Source of the DNA: Pseudonocardia sp. TRM90224
Lineage (GTDB): Bacteria; Actinomycetota; Actinomycetes; Mycobacteriales; Pseudonocardiaceae
DNA length: 64,000 nt
Direction of reading: 5' to 3'
NCBI RefSeq assembly: GCF_021245725.1
Contig: NZ_JAJGSX010000022.1
Coordinates: 1 to 64,000, forward strand
Shown here: positions 49,693 to 58,254 of the stretch, piece after piece
Layout of the letters: every line of letters begins with the position of its first letter
Position numbering within the stretch: the stretch's first letter is position 1
Program-made: the position numbers and the translations under genes
The notes under the pieces: model-generated
Database searches by the model: none
What the model was told of the DNA's origin: nothing
The model's input: the letters and a program-made list of their open reading frames with translations, nothing else

Positions 49693-50562
49693 TCAGAGAG
49701 TGGGGCGCAGTTCCGCGTAGCACCACTCGGCGAGGGTGGTCGGTGTTGTGGTTGCCGCCGTGCGGGATTGCTCCGGGGTGAAGCCGTCGCGCAGGCCCGT
49801 GGACATGCCCATGATCGCGTTCACCTGGCCTTCGCTCATCCCGCCGCCGGCGAGCGTCTCGCGCATCCGCTCGTCGGGGATGCGCTCGGCGCGCACGGGC
49901 CGGCCGGTCACTTCGGAGACGATCGCCGCCGCCTGCGCCCACGTCAGGTCGGCCGGCCCGTGCACGCCCTGCACGGCCCGGCCCGACCACGCCGGGTTGA
50001 GCAGCCGGCCGACGGCGACCTCGGCGATGTCTCGCGGCGCCACCCACGCCATCGGCTGGTCGACCGGGAGCACCACCCTGATCACGCCGTCGCGGATCGT
50101 GTCGAGCTCGAACAGCAGGTTGCTGAAGAAGAAGCCGCAGCGCAGGTGGGTCACGTCGGCGCCGGTCGCGTCGAGCAGCTCCTCGGTGCGCGCGAGGCCG
50201 TCGATCTCGCCCGCGCCGCCGCGCTTCTCCGCGCCGACGCTGCTCTGGAAGACGACACGGCCGATCCCGTTCGCCTTGACGGCGCTCGTCGCGTGCGCCC
50301 CGACACGTGCGTAGTCGGCGCCGGGGTCGTCGCCGAACATCGGCGGCGCCACCCAGTACAGGGCGTCGACACCGACCGTGGCCGCGACGACCGCGTCCTC
50401 GTCGCGGAGGTCGACGGCAACGGTGTCGACGTGCTCCTTCAGCGTGGGGTCGAGCCGGCCGGGGTCGCGCAGCAGCGCCATCGGCCGCACGCCCGCGCGG
50501 ACCAGCCCGGCGATGACGTGCCGGCCGACGTTGCCGGTGGGGGTGGTGACCGCGATGCGCAT
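49693..50562 (-). CDS. NmrA-like NAD(P)-binding family protein
   Basis: A 289-residue protein starting M-R-I-A-V-T-T-P-T-G-N-V-G-R-H-V, an NmrA/atypical-SDR Rossmann start with T-G-N-V-G as the dinucleotide loop. It later has V-F-Q-S-S-V-G-A-E and L-R-C-G-F-F. It lacks a clear Y-x-x-x-K pair, as in NmrA-type sensors and quinone reductases. It is convergent with the monooxygenase gene across the 61-bp palindrome. Confidence 0.82.
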   Translation of the reverse strand: MRIAVTTPTGNVGRHVIAGLVRAGVRPMALLRDPGRLDPTLKEHVDTVAVDLRDEDAVVAATVGVDALYWVAPPMFGDDPGADYARVGAHATSAVKANGIGRVVFQSSVGAEKRGGAGEIDGLARTEELLDATGADVTHLRCGFFFSNLLFELDTIRDGVIRVVLPVDQPMAWVAPRDIAEVAVGRLLNPAWSGRAVQGVHGPADLTWAQAAAIVSEVTGRPVRAERIPDERMRETLAGGGMSEGQVNAIMGMSTGLRDGFTPEQSRTAATTTPTTLAEWCYAELRPTL

Positions 50563-50709
50563 CCGTGCTCCTCGTCCGTACGTCCGATGGGATACCCCCG
50601 AACGTAGGCGGCAACGCGGTCAGATCCTGGCCACATCTTCCTGCAGCGGATGAGCGGGCACGAACCGGGCATCCAAGACGTTGGCGGGACGACCAGGAGG
50701 GGAGACAGC

Positions 50710-50889
50710 GTGCGCTACAGGATGCGCAAGTCGTTCAAGCTCGGCCCGATCAGGATCCGGTTCACCGAACGTGGCTACCAGGGCTGGGGCCTGAAGATCG
50801 GACGCTGGTCGTGGGACGCCCGCTCCGGCGTCCACAGCGTCGACACACCCGGCCTCGGCGGCTTCCGCTCGCGGGGCCGCCGCCGCTGA
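50710..50889 (+). CDS. DUF4236-like short protein
   Basis: A 59-residue basic protein with M-R-K-S-F-K-L-G-P-I-R-I-R-F-T near its start and W-G-L-K-I-G-R-W-S-W, like DUF4236-type proteins. GTG 50710 is chosen because AGGAGG lies at 50695-50700, though a longer in-frame start at 50650 exists. Codon usage is as in its neighbours. The function is unknown. Confidence 0.65.
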   Translation: MRYRMRKSFKLGPIRIRFTERGYQGWGLKIGRWSWDARSGVHSVDTPGLGGFRSRGRRR

Positions 50890-50907
50890 TCATGTCCGTC
50901 GGCGGGC

Positions 50908-51618
50908 TCACTCCCAGACGACGACATTGCGCCGGACGGGGGTGGGGCCGCCGTCCTGCGCGAACAGCTCGGGTGCTCGCGCCCTGATGCGTTCCACGTC
51001 CTCGAAGACCGCCCGCAGGTGCGTCCGCATGGTGTCGCGCGCGCGGGACAGATCCCCGTCGAGCACCGCCTGGAGGATCTCCACGTGCTGCTCGACGAAG
51101 GGCGTCACGGCGCTCTCGATCAGCCCGAGCCGCCGGGCGCGGTCGAGGTGCGCCTTTGCGGAGACGACCGTCGACCACGCGCTGGCGTGGCCGCTCAGTC
51201 GCAGCAGGCCGTGGTGGAACGCCTCGTCGAGCTCGAAGAACTCCTCGATCGCGATCCCCGGCCGGTGCTGCTCCTCGACGTTCGCCCGCAGCTCGGCAAT
51301 GACGTCCTCGTCGAGCGCGCCGGGCAGGTCGTCGAGCGCGGCCAGCTCGACCGCCTCCCGGAGGAACTGCGCGTCGGCGACCCGTTGCGGGTCGACGCGT
51401 GAGACGAACGACCCCACCTGTGGGAAGACCTGCACCAGGCCTTCCTCGGCGAGCAGGATCAGGCTCTCGCGCACCGGCGTGCGGCTCACCCCGAGGCTCG
51501 TGGCCAGCTCGTTCTCCGAGAGTGCCGCGCCCGGCGGCAGCTCCAGCGTGAGCACCTTGCGTCGCAGCAGCTCGTAGACCACACGGCGGTTGCTGCGCCG
51601 CGCATCCGTTCCTGCCAT
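50908..51618 (-). CDS. GntR-family regulator (FadR/FCD subgroup)
   Basis: A 236-residue protein. GntR winged helix: P-G-A-A-L-S-E-N-E-L-A-T-S-L-G-V-S-R-T-P-V-R-E-S-L, then an FCD ligand-binding domain with R-E-A-V-E-L-A-A and F-H-H-G-L-L-R-L-S-G-H. FCD regulators bind small acids and sugar acids. It is divergent from the ManD-like operon, and the ATACCAG repeats at 51666-51690 lie between them, so it very probably represses that operon. Confidence 0.88.
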   Translation of the reverse strand: MAGTDARRSNRRVVYELLRRKVLTLELPPGAALSENELATSLGVSRTPVRESLILLAEEGLVQVFPQVGSFVSRVDPQRVADAQFLREAVELAALDDLPGALDEDVIAELRANVEEQHRPGIAIEEFFELDEAFHHGLLRLSGHASAWSTVVSAKAHLDRARRLGLIESAVTPFVEQHVEILQAVLDGDLSRARDTMRTHLRAVFEDVERIRARAPELFAQDGGPTPVRRNVVVWE

Positions 51619-51662
51619 GGCGAGAACGGTAGCCGGACCTTGACCCCACTGCGCGACCGATG

Positions 51663-51690
51663 CTTGTATACCAGCACTGCCATACCAGTG
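51663..51690. promoter_or_regulatory. ATACCAG double site in the GntR/ManD intergenic region
   Basis: TTGTATACCAGC and CATACCAGTG carry the direct repeat ATACCAG 15 bases apart; the first includes the palindromic GTATAC. The half site resembles TGGTATACCA-type operators of hexuronate GntR regulators, in line with the operon's predicted sugar-acid substrates. Confidence 0.55.
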
Positions 51691-51702
51691 GAGGGTGGAT
51701 CG

Positions 51703-52917
51703 GTGAGCACGATCGAACGTGCCGAGGTGTTCGTCGCGTCGCCGGGTCGGACGTTCGTGACCTTGCGGATCACGACGTCCGACGGGGTCACGGGGCTCGG
51801 TGACGCGACGCTGAACGGCCGCGAGTTGGCGGTCGCCGCCTACCTGCGCGACCACGTCGTGCCGCTCCTGATCGGCAAGGATCCGGCGCGGATCGAGGAC
51901 ATGTGGCAGTACCTCTACCGCGGGGCGTACTGGCGGCGCGGCCCGGTCACGATGACCGCGATCGCCGCCGTCGACGTCGCGCTGTGGGACATCAAGGGAA
52001 AGGTCGCGGGGCTGCCGGTCTACCAGCTGCTCGGCGGGCGGTCGCGCGACGGCGTGATGGTCTACGGCCACGCCAGCGGCGCCGACGTGCCCGAGCTGCT
52101 CGACGACGTCGCCCGCTTCCGCGACCTCGGCTACCAGGCGGTGCGCGCGCAGGCCGCGGTGCCGGGCGTCGGTACGTACGGCGTGCGTAAAGGGACCCGC
52201 AGCTCGTACGAGCCGGCGTCGACGGCACTGCCCGAGGAGCAGCCCTGGTCGACGCCGGCCTACCTCGACTTCGCGCCGACCTACCTCGCGGCTGTGCGGG
52301 AGCACCTCGGCTTCGGCTTCCACCTCCTGCACGACGTGCACCACCGGCTCACACCGCTGGAAGCCGCCCAGTTCGGCAAGCGGGTGGAGGAGTGCCGGCT
52401 GTTCTGGATGGAGGACCCGACACCCGCGGAGAACCAGGAGTCGTTCCGGCTGATCCGCCAGCACACGACCACGCCGATCGCCGTCGGCGAGGTGCTGACC
52501 TCGATCTGGGACGTCCAGACGCTCATCACCGAGCAGCTGATCGACTACGTGCGCACGACCGTCGTGCACGCCGGCGGGATCACGCACCTGCGCCGGATCT
52601 TCGACCTCGCGGCGCTCTACCAGGTGCGCACCGGCTCGCACGGCGCGACCGACCTCTCCCCGGTGACGCTGGCCGCGGCCGTGCACGTCGACCTCACCGT
52701 GCCCAACTTCGGCGTGCAGGAGTACATGGAGCACGCGGCGGAGACGATGGAGGTCTTCCGCAGCACGGTCCGTTTCGACGCCGGCGCGCTCGACGTCGCC
52801 GACGACGTGCCCGGCCTCGGCGTCGAGTACGACGAGAAGGCCGCTGCGGCCTTCCCCTACGAACCCAAGTACCTCCCGGTGGCGCGCCGCCTCGACGGCT
52901 CCGTCCACGACTGGTGA
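51703..52917 (+). CDS. manD: mannonate dehydratase-like enolase-superfamily enzyme (ManD type)
   Basis: A 404-residue protein, the normal length for ManD. It has the enolase-superfamily acidic ligands: H-D-V-H-H-R (Asp plus His around residue 208), W-M-E-D-P and A-V-G-E, then G-S-H-G-A-T-D for the late His. The early R-A-Q motif and the D-x-H arrangement fit the mannonate/gluconate dehydratase group, where acid-sugar dehydration yields a 2-keto-3-deoxy acid. GTG 51703 follows a GAGGG site. It is the first gene of a three-gene operon with transporter and dehydrogenase. The exact hexonate is uncertain. Confidence 0.82.
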   Translation: MSTIERAEVFVASPGRTFVTLRITTSDGVTGLGDATLNGRELAVAAYLRDHVVPLLIGKDPARIEDMWQYLYRGAYWRRGPVTMTAIAAVDVALWDIKGKVAGLPVYQLLGGRSRDGVMVYGHASGADVPELLDDVARFRDLGYQAVRAQAAVPGVGTYGVRKGTRSSYEPASTALPEEQPWSTPAYLDFAPTYLAAVREHLGFGFHLLHDVHHRLTPLEAAQFGKRVEECRLFWMEDPTPAENQESFRLIRQHTTTPIAVGEVLTSIWDVQTLITEQLIDYVRTTVVHAGGITHLRRIFDLAALYQVRTGSHGATDLSPVTLAAAVHVDLTVPNFGVQEYMEHAAETMEVFRSTVRFDAGALDVADDVPGLGVEYDEKAAAAFPYEPKYLPVARRLDGSVHDW

Positions 52918-52928
52918 AGGAGCGAGCG

Positions 52929-54242
52929 ATGGCGCCGAAGGCGGCGACGAGGACGACGAGCGACCTCAGCAAGGCGGCGGTCTCGGGCTGGCTCGGGACG
53001 GCCATGGAGTTCATGGACTTCCAGCTCTACTCGCTCGCTGCCGCGATCGTGTTCAACAAGCTGTTCTTCCCCGAGGTGAGCCTGGCGATCGGGCTCATCG
53101 CGGCGATGGCGACGTACGGCGTCGGGTACGTCGCGCGGCTCGTCGGCGCGATCTACTTCGGGCGGATGGGCGACCGGATCGGGCGCAAGAAGGTCCTCTT
53201 CATCACGATCGCGCTGATGGGCGCCTCCACGACGCTCATCGGAGCGCTGCCCACCTACGAGGTCATCGGGATCGGCGCGCCGATCCTGCTCGTCGTGCTG
53301 CGCCTGATCCAGGGCTTCGGCGCCGGTGCGGAGATCGCAGGCGCAACGGTCATGCTGGCCGAGTACGCGCCGGCCAGGCGCCGCGGCGTGATCGCCTCGC
53401 TCGTCTCGCTGGGCACGAACTCCGGGACGCTCGCGGCGTCGGCGCTGTGGGCGCTGCTGCTCGGGGTGCTGACCGAGGAGCAGCTGCTCAGCTGGGGTTG
53501 GCGGCTGCCGTTCCTGCTCAGCTTCGTGCTGATGATCTTCGCGGTGTGGCTGCGGGCGAACCTCAAGGAGAGCCCGGTGTTCGAGGAGCGTCCCGCGGTC
53601 GGGACGGGGGAGAGCGTGCTCGTGGCCGGGCTCAAGCAGCGCAAGGGCAAGGCGTTCTTCCTCGCGCTCGGGCTGCGGTTCGGGCAGGCCGGCAACTCGG
53701 GGCTCGTGCAGACTTTCCTCGTCGGATACCTCGGCACGACGCTGCTCGTCGACAAGGCGGTGCCCACGGCCGCGATCGTGTACGGCTCGCTGATCGGGTT
53801 CGCCACCATCCCGCTGGTCGGGTTCCTCGGCGACCGGTTCGGTCGCCGCCCGATCTACATCGCGCTCTCCGCGCTGACGATCGTGCTCGCCTTTCCGGCG
53901 ATGCTGATGATCACCAGCGGCGACGCGCTGGTGATCACGGTGGCGATGATCGTCGCCCTGAACGTGGGTGTGCTCGGCCTGTTCGCGCTGGAGAGCGTCA
54001 CGATGGCGGAGCTGTTCGGCTCGCGGACGCGGTTCACGCAGCTTGCGCTCGCCAAGGAGATCGGCGGCATCCTCGCCACCGCGATCGGGCCGGTCGCCGC
54101 GGCGACGCTCACCGCCGCCACCGGACACTGGTGGCCGATCGCCGCGATGCTCGTCGCGTACTCGCTGATCACGCTGGTGTCGGCGGTGCTCGCACCCGAG
54201 ACCCGCGGCCGCGACCTCGTCCGACTGGAGGACGCCGTATGA
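52929..54242 (+). CDS. MFS transporter, metabolite:H+ symporter (MHS) subfamily
   Basis: A 437-residue protein with about 12 membrane helices. The loop between helices 2 and 3 reads G-R-M-G-D-R-I-G-R-K-K-V-L, the MFS signature in its MHS form, and G-D-R-F-G-R-R-P lies at the equivalent second-half position. The MHS branch imports organic acids. It starts 11 bases after the ManD-like gene (GAAGGA site) and its stop overlaps the dehydrogenase start, so it very probably takes up the sugar acid that the operon degrades. Confidence 0.88.
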   Translation: MAPKAATRTTSDLSKAAVSGWLGTAMEFMDFQLYSLAAAIVFNKLFFPEVSLAIGLIAAMATYGVGYVARLVGAIYFGRMGDRIGRKKVLFITIALMGASTTLIGALPTYEVIGIGAPILLVVLRLIQGFGAGAEIAGATVMLAEYAPARRRGVIASLVSLGTNSGTLAASALWALLLGVLTEEQLLSWGWRLPFLLSFVLMIFAVWLRANLKESPVFEERPAVGTGESVLVAGLKQRKGKAFFLALGLRFGQAGNSGLVQTFLVGYLGTTLLVDKAVPTAAIVYGSLIGFATIPLVGFLGDRFGRRPIYIALSALTIVLAFPAMLMITSGDALVITVAMIVALNVGVLGLFALESVTMAELFGSRTRFTQLALAKEIGGILATAIGPVAAATLTAATGHWWPIAAMLVAYSLITLVSAVLAPETRGRDLVRLEDAV

Positions 54243-55288
54243 GGGCCGTTGTCGTGCACGGCACGGGTGACCTGCGGATCGACGAGCTGCCCGACCCCGT
54301 GGCGGGCGAGGGCGAGGTGCTCGTCGCGATGGAGTGGGGCGGGATCTGCGGCTCCGACATCTCCTATTGGCGCCACGGCGCGTCCGGGACGGCTGTGCTG
54401 CGGCACCCGCTGGTGCTGGGGCACGAGGTGGCCGGGCGGGTGGTCGGGATGGGCGGCGGCGTGGCCGGCGTCGAGGTGGGGCAGCCGGTCACGGTGCACC
54501 CGGCGGAGCTGGTCGGCGACGCCGACCTTCCCGCGGACCGCGCCAACCTGCACCCGAAGGTCCGCTACTACGGCTCGGCCGCGTTCGATCCGCACACACA
54601 AGGTGGGTTCAGCGAGCTCAAGACCGTTCCCGTCGGCCAGCTGCGATCGTTGCCCGACGGGGTCGACACCCGCAGCGGCGCGCTGGCCGAGCCGCTCGCC
54701 GTGGCGATGCACGCAGTGCGCCGGGGCGGCGACCCGACCGGCCGGACGGTGCTGGTCAACGGGGCCGGACCGATCGGGTGCCTGGTGGTCGCGGCGGCGA
54801 AACGGGCCGGCGCGGCGCGGGTGATCGCGGCCGACGTCGCCGGGAGCGCCCTGGCCACCGCCCGCGCCCTCGGCGCCGATGAGGTCCGCAACATCGGGAA
54901 CGGTGACCCCTTGCCCGAGGACGTCGAGCTGGTCTTCGAGGCGTCCGGAGCGCCGGCGGCGCTCGGCGCCGTCCTGCACGCCACCGCGCGCGGCGGCACG
55001 ATCGTGCAGGTCGGGAACCTGCCGGGGACACCGGCGCCGACCGTGCTCGGCGACCTCGTGACCCGCGAGATCACCTGGCGCGGCTCGTACCGGTTCGCCG
55101 AGGAGATCACCGACGCGCTGCTGGCGATGCGCGACGGGTTCGACGTCACCCCGGTCGTCACCCACACCTTCGACCTCGACCAGGCGGCGGAGGCGATGGC
55201 AACCGCGGCGGACCGGTCGACGGGCAGCAGCAAGGTCATGGTGCGACTGGGCGGCGGGAACCGAGCTGCAGGCGCGTCGCCGCGATGA
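54239..55288 (+). CDS. zinc-type dehydrogenase, L-idonate-5-dehydrogenase-like
   Basis: A 349-residue MDR dehydrogenase. Catalytic zinc ligands are G-I-C-G-S-D (Cys) and L-G-H-E-V-A-G (His-Glu), plus L-A-E-P-L. The Y-G-S-A-A-F-D-P-H-T-Q-G-G-F-S-E motif is that of idonate dehydrogenases. The four structural-zinc cysteines of that family are absent: residues about 85-105 read V-H-P-A-E-L-V-G-D-A-D instead. The NAD-binding fold is normal (N-G-A-G-P-I-G). ATG overlaps the transporter stop. It should oxidise the hexonate at C5. Confidence 0.82.
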   Translation: MRAVVVHGTGDLRIDELPDPVAGEGEVLVAMEWGGICGSDISYWRHGASGTAVLRHPLVLGHEVAGRVVGMGGGVAGVEVGQPVTVHPAELVGDADLPADRANLHPKVRYYGSAAFDPHTQGGFSELKTVPVGQLRSLPDGVDTRSGALAEPLAVAMHAVRRGGDPTGRTVLVNGAGPIGCLVVAAAKRAGAARVIAADVAGSALATARALGADEVRNIGNGDPLPEDVELVFEASGAPAALGAVLHATARGGTIVQVGNLPGTPAPTVLGDLVTREITWRGSYRFAEEITDALLAMRDGFDVTPVVTHTFDLDQAAEAMATAADRSTGSSKVMVRLGGGNRAAGASPR

Positions 55289-56066
55289 CGACCAGCGCCG
55301 CCCCGACCAGCGCGGCGGTGCAGGTGATCGCGTCGCCGTTCGCCCCGAGCGCGGGGAAGAGCAGCAGGAACGTGCCCGCCGTGTTGACCGAGCAATGCAG
55401 CAGCACCGCGAGCAGGAGGCTGCCACCGGTGTTGTTGTAGACCCAGGTGAACACGACCGCCAGCGCCGTCGTCCCTACGACGAAGAGCCCGAACGACACC
55501 GCGACGTCCAGCGGGCCGCCGGTCGCCCCGTTGTAGCCGGCGACCAGCACGTACACCGGCAGGTGCCAGAGGCCCTGCAGCGCGCCGAGCACGAACGTTC
55601 CCGGCAGCGGACCGAAACGCTCCTGCAGACGCGGCAGCGCGAAACCGCGCCATCCCGGCTCCTCGCCCAGCGGGCCGCCGGTGACCAGCACGAGCAGGTA
55701 GACCGACAGCGAACCGGCGACCTGGCCGGCCGTCAGGACCTGGAACGATCCCAACGCCTCGGGCTGCTGGACGAGCGCCGCGATGACGAACACCGCGGGC
55801 AGACCCAGCACTGCGACGACGCACCAGACCGGGCGCACGCGCCACTGCGCGAGCCCGCGCAGCAGGTCGAGGACGCCGCGCCGACCGGCCGCAGCGGCCG
55901 TCACCACAACCGCGGCGATCGTGGGACCGAACGAGCCGAGGGCTCCGGCGGCGCCCAGGAACGGGAGTCCGAGCAGGCCCAGCGCGACGACGTGCCACGT
56001 CCAGGTCAGCCCGAAGGTGAGCACGAGGTACGTCCCCAACGGATGTCTGATCACATGTCCGATCAT
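55236..56066 (-). CDS. CPBP-family intramembrane metalloprotease
   Basis: A 276-residue membrane protein with about eight helices. It has L-G-E-E-P-G-W-R-G (the E-E-x-x-x-R motif), G-L-W-H-L-P and L-H-C-S-V-N, the three motifs of CAAX-protease-like (CPBP) enzymes. The family cleaves membrane peptides, including bacteriocin or prenylated substrates. Its 3' end overlaps the dehydrogenase gene end by 53 bases, convergently. Confidence 0.87.
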   Translation of the reverse strand: MIGHVIRHPLGTYLVLTFGLTWTWHVVALGLLGLPFLGAAGALGSFGPTIAAVVVTAAAAGRRGVLDLLRGLAQWRVRPVWCVVAVLGLPAVFVIAALVQQPEALGSFQVLTAGQVAGSLSVYLLVLVTGGPLGEEPGWRGFALPRLQERFGPLPGTFVLGALQGLWHLPVYVLVAGYNGATGGPLDVAVSFGLFVVGTTALAVVFTWVYNNTGGSLLLAVLLHCSVNTAGTFLLLFPALGANGDAITCTAALVGAALVVIAATRLQLGSRRPVAP

Positions 56067-56153
56067 GTGGGGGACTGAACCGCTCGGGTGGTGACAGCAG
56101 CGGAACAGGCGACGTCACCGCCCTGTAACCGGCTGTGCGGCATGCTCGGGGCG

Positions 56154-56807
56154 GTGCGGATCCTGCTGGTCGAAGATCACCGCGAGCTCGCCGCGACCGT
56201 GGCGGCCGGTCTGCGCCGCGAAGGCATGGCCGTCGACGTCGTGGGGGACGGTGCGGCGGCGCTGGAGCGCACCTCCGTGCACCGCTACGAGGTGGTCGTG
56301 CTCGACCGGGACCTGCCCGGCGTGCACGGCGACGAGGTGTGCCGCGCACTCGTCGCCGACGGCAACCCGGCCAGGGTGCTGATGCTGACCGCGTCGGCGA
56401 CGATCGAGGACCGGGTCGACGGGTTGAGCCGTGGCGCCGACGACTACCTGCCCAAGCCGTTCGCGTTCGCCGAGCTGGTGGCCAGGATCCGAGCGCTGGC
56501 CAGGCGGTCGCAGCCGGCGCTGCCACCCGTCCTGACCAGCGGTGACCTTCGACTGGACCCGGCCACGCGGGTGGCGACCCGCAACGGGCTGCGCCTCGAC
56601 CTGAGCCCCAAGGAGTTCGCCGTGCTGGAGCTGCTGCTCTCCGCGCAGGGCCGGATCGTCTCCGCCGAAGAGCTGCTGGAGCGCGTCTGGGACGAGGCGG
56701 CCGACCCGTTCACCACGACGGTCAAGGTGACGATCAGCCGGCTGCGGCGCAGGCTCGGTGAGCCGCCCGTCGTCCAGACGATCCCGCAGGCCGGGTACCG
56801 GATCTAG
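56154..56807 (+). CDS. two-component response regulator (OmpR type)
   Basis: A 217-residue protein starting V-R-I-L-L-V-E-D-H, with the phospho-Asp in V-V-V-L-D-R-D-L-P-G, T-A-S-A and K-P-F-A-F as the receiver signature. The C-terminal winged helix has L-S-P-K-E-F-A-V-L-E-L-L and V-K-V-T-I-S-R-L-R-R-R-L-G. GTG 56154 gives the family start; ATG 56142 is possible. It is 2 bases ahead of the kinase gene. Confidence 0.9.
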   Translation: MRILLVEDHRELAATVAAGLRREGMAVDVVGDGAAALERTSVHRYEVVVLDRDLPGVHGDEVCRALVADGNPARVLMLTASATIEDRVDGLSRGADDYLPKPFAFAELVARIRALARRSQPALPPVLTSGDLRLDPATRVATRNGLRLDLSPKEFAVLELLLSAQGRIVSAEELLERVWDEAADPFTTTVKVTISRLRRRLGEPPVVQTIPQAGYRI

Positions 56808-56809
56808 AG

Positions 56810-57979
56810 ATGGGATCGCAACGGCGATTGACCATCCGGGCGCGGCTCACGCTCCTGTACGGCGCGCTGTTCGTCGCGACCGGAGTCCTGCTGCTCGCCG
56901 TCACCTACCTGCTCGCCGCGCATGTGCTGCCCGTGTTCGGGGTCGCTCCGCCGGCGCCGCCGCCGGTCCCGTTCGGCGGCCCGACGGTGCCGGTTGTGCC
57001 CTCACCGGCGCTTCCCGCCGAGCTCACGGCTCTCGACGGGCAGCGGGCGGAGGACCTGCGGTTGCTGCTCGTCGCCTCGGGCATCGCGTTGCTGCTGATG
57101 ACGGTCGTCGCGGTTGGATCGGGCTGGCTGATGGCAGGGCGGATGCTGCGGCCGGTGCGCACCATGACGGCCACGGCACGCACGATGTCGGCCCGCGACC
57201 TGCACCAACGCCTAGAGCTGGGCGGGCCGCGCGACGAGCTCACCGATCTCGCCGATACGTTCGACGGCCTGCTCGCCAGGTTGGAGGCGTCGTTCCGGTC
57301 GCAGCGGCAGTTCGTCGCCAACGCCTCGCACGAGCTGCGCACCCCGCTGACGCTGGAGCGGACCCTCATCGAGGTGGCGCTGGCCGACCCTGATGCCACC
57401 GCCGGCGAGCTGCGGGCGACGTGCGAGCGGCTGCTCGCCAACAACCAGCACCAGGAACGGCTGATCGAGGCGATGCTCGTGCTCGCCCGCGGGCAGCAGG
57501 GCCCGTGGAGCCGGCGCGAGCTCGACCTCGCCGACGTCGCCGGGCCGCTGCTCGACGCCGCGCGTCCGACCGCGAGAGCCGGCGGCATCCAGGTGGATGC
57601 CGTGCTCGACCCGGCGATCACCAGCGGCGACCCGGCGCTGCTCGACCGGCTGGTGGCCAACCTGATCGACAACGCGTTGGTGCACAACGTGCCGGGCGGG
57701 CGCTGCAACGTCTGGACGGGGACGCGCGACGGAAGGCCGGCGCTGCGGGTCGTCAACACCGGCGCCGCGATCGACCGTGCCGACATCGACGCCCTCTACC
57801 AGCCGTTCCGGCGGCTCGACGCCACCCGCACCGCCGGCCGGGACGGCCTCGGGCTGGGCCTGTCGATCGTCGCGGCCATCGCGATCTCGCACGACGCCGA
57901 GATCACCACCGACCCCGGCCCCGCCGGCGGGCTCGACGTGTTGATCACATTCCCTGCCGGCCCGGCCGACCCGACGTAG
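56810..57979 (+). CDS. two-component sensor histidine kinase
   Basis: A 389-residue protein. Membrane helix 1 at 16-37, an unusual Pro-rich extracellular loop (residues 45-70, P-P-A-P-P-P-V-P-F-G-G-P), helix 2 at 84-110, HAMP-like 110-163, then N-A-S-H-E-L-R-T-P with His174. The N-box is N-L-I-D-N-A-L and the G-box G-L-G-L-G-L-S. The short sensor loop without a PAS fold suggests it detects a membrane or wall signal. Its stop codon lies inside palindrome family B copy 2. Confidence 0.9.
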   Translation: MGSQRRLTIRARLTLLYGALFVATGVLLLAVTYLLAAHVLPVFGVAPPAPPPVPFGGPTVPVVPSPALPAELTALDGQRAEDLRLLLVASGIALLLMTVVAVGSGWLMAGRMLRPVRTMTATARTMSARDLHQRLELGGPRDELTDLADTFDGLLARLEASFRSQRQFVANASHELRTPLTLERTLIEVALADPDATAGELRATCERLLANNQHQERLIEAMLVLARGQQGPWSRRELDLADVAGPLLDAARPTARAGGIQVDAVLDPAITSGDPALLDRLVANLIDNALVHNVPGGRCNVWTGTRDGRPALRVVNTGAAIDRADIDALYQPFRRLDATRTAGRDGLGLGLSIVAAIAISHDAEITTDPGPAGGLDVLITFPAGPADPT

Positions 57980-58054
57980 AAGTTCCCCACCGTTTTGCCA
58001 ACCTGCACGCCCAAAATGCCGTGTAGGTAGGCAAAACGGTGGGGACGTTCTACG
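57975..58054. repeat. palindromic element, copy 2 (family B)
   Basis: The arms start CGTAGAAGTTCCCCACCG and end CGGTGGGGACGTTCTACG; about 34 bases pair with few mismatches, leaving a 12-base loop (58009-58020). It includes the kinase stop TAG at 57977-57979, so the element runs into the gene end. Confidence 0.9.
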
Positions 58055-58088
58055 CGGTGTCGGCTGGCCGTGCTCTACCGTCCGTAGG

Positions 58089-58155
58089 ACTTCCCCATCG
58101 TTTTGGGTGGATGCGCGCTCCCACGGCGCGCAAGTGCACAAAACGGTGGGGAAGT
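58089..58155. repeat. palindromic element, copy 3 (family B, diverged)
   Basis: The arms begin ACTTCCCCATCGTTTTG and end ACAAAACGGTGGGGAAGT, with one C/T mismatch; the inner bases also form a GCGCGC pair. It lies 35 bases after copy 2, so two copies are arranged in tandem between the kinase and LysR genes. Confidence 0.85.
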
Positions 58156-58254
58156 TCGGGGTGCCGGGGGTTCGGCCATTGTCGAATCCTCTTGCCGGGC
58201 GGTGTTGCTGCGCTGATCCTTGGCCGGCCGGGCGGCCGGCGGGATCGGGGGACA

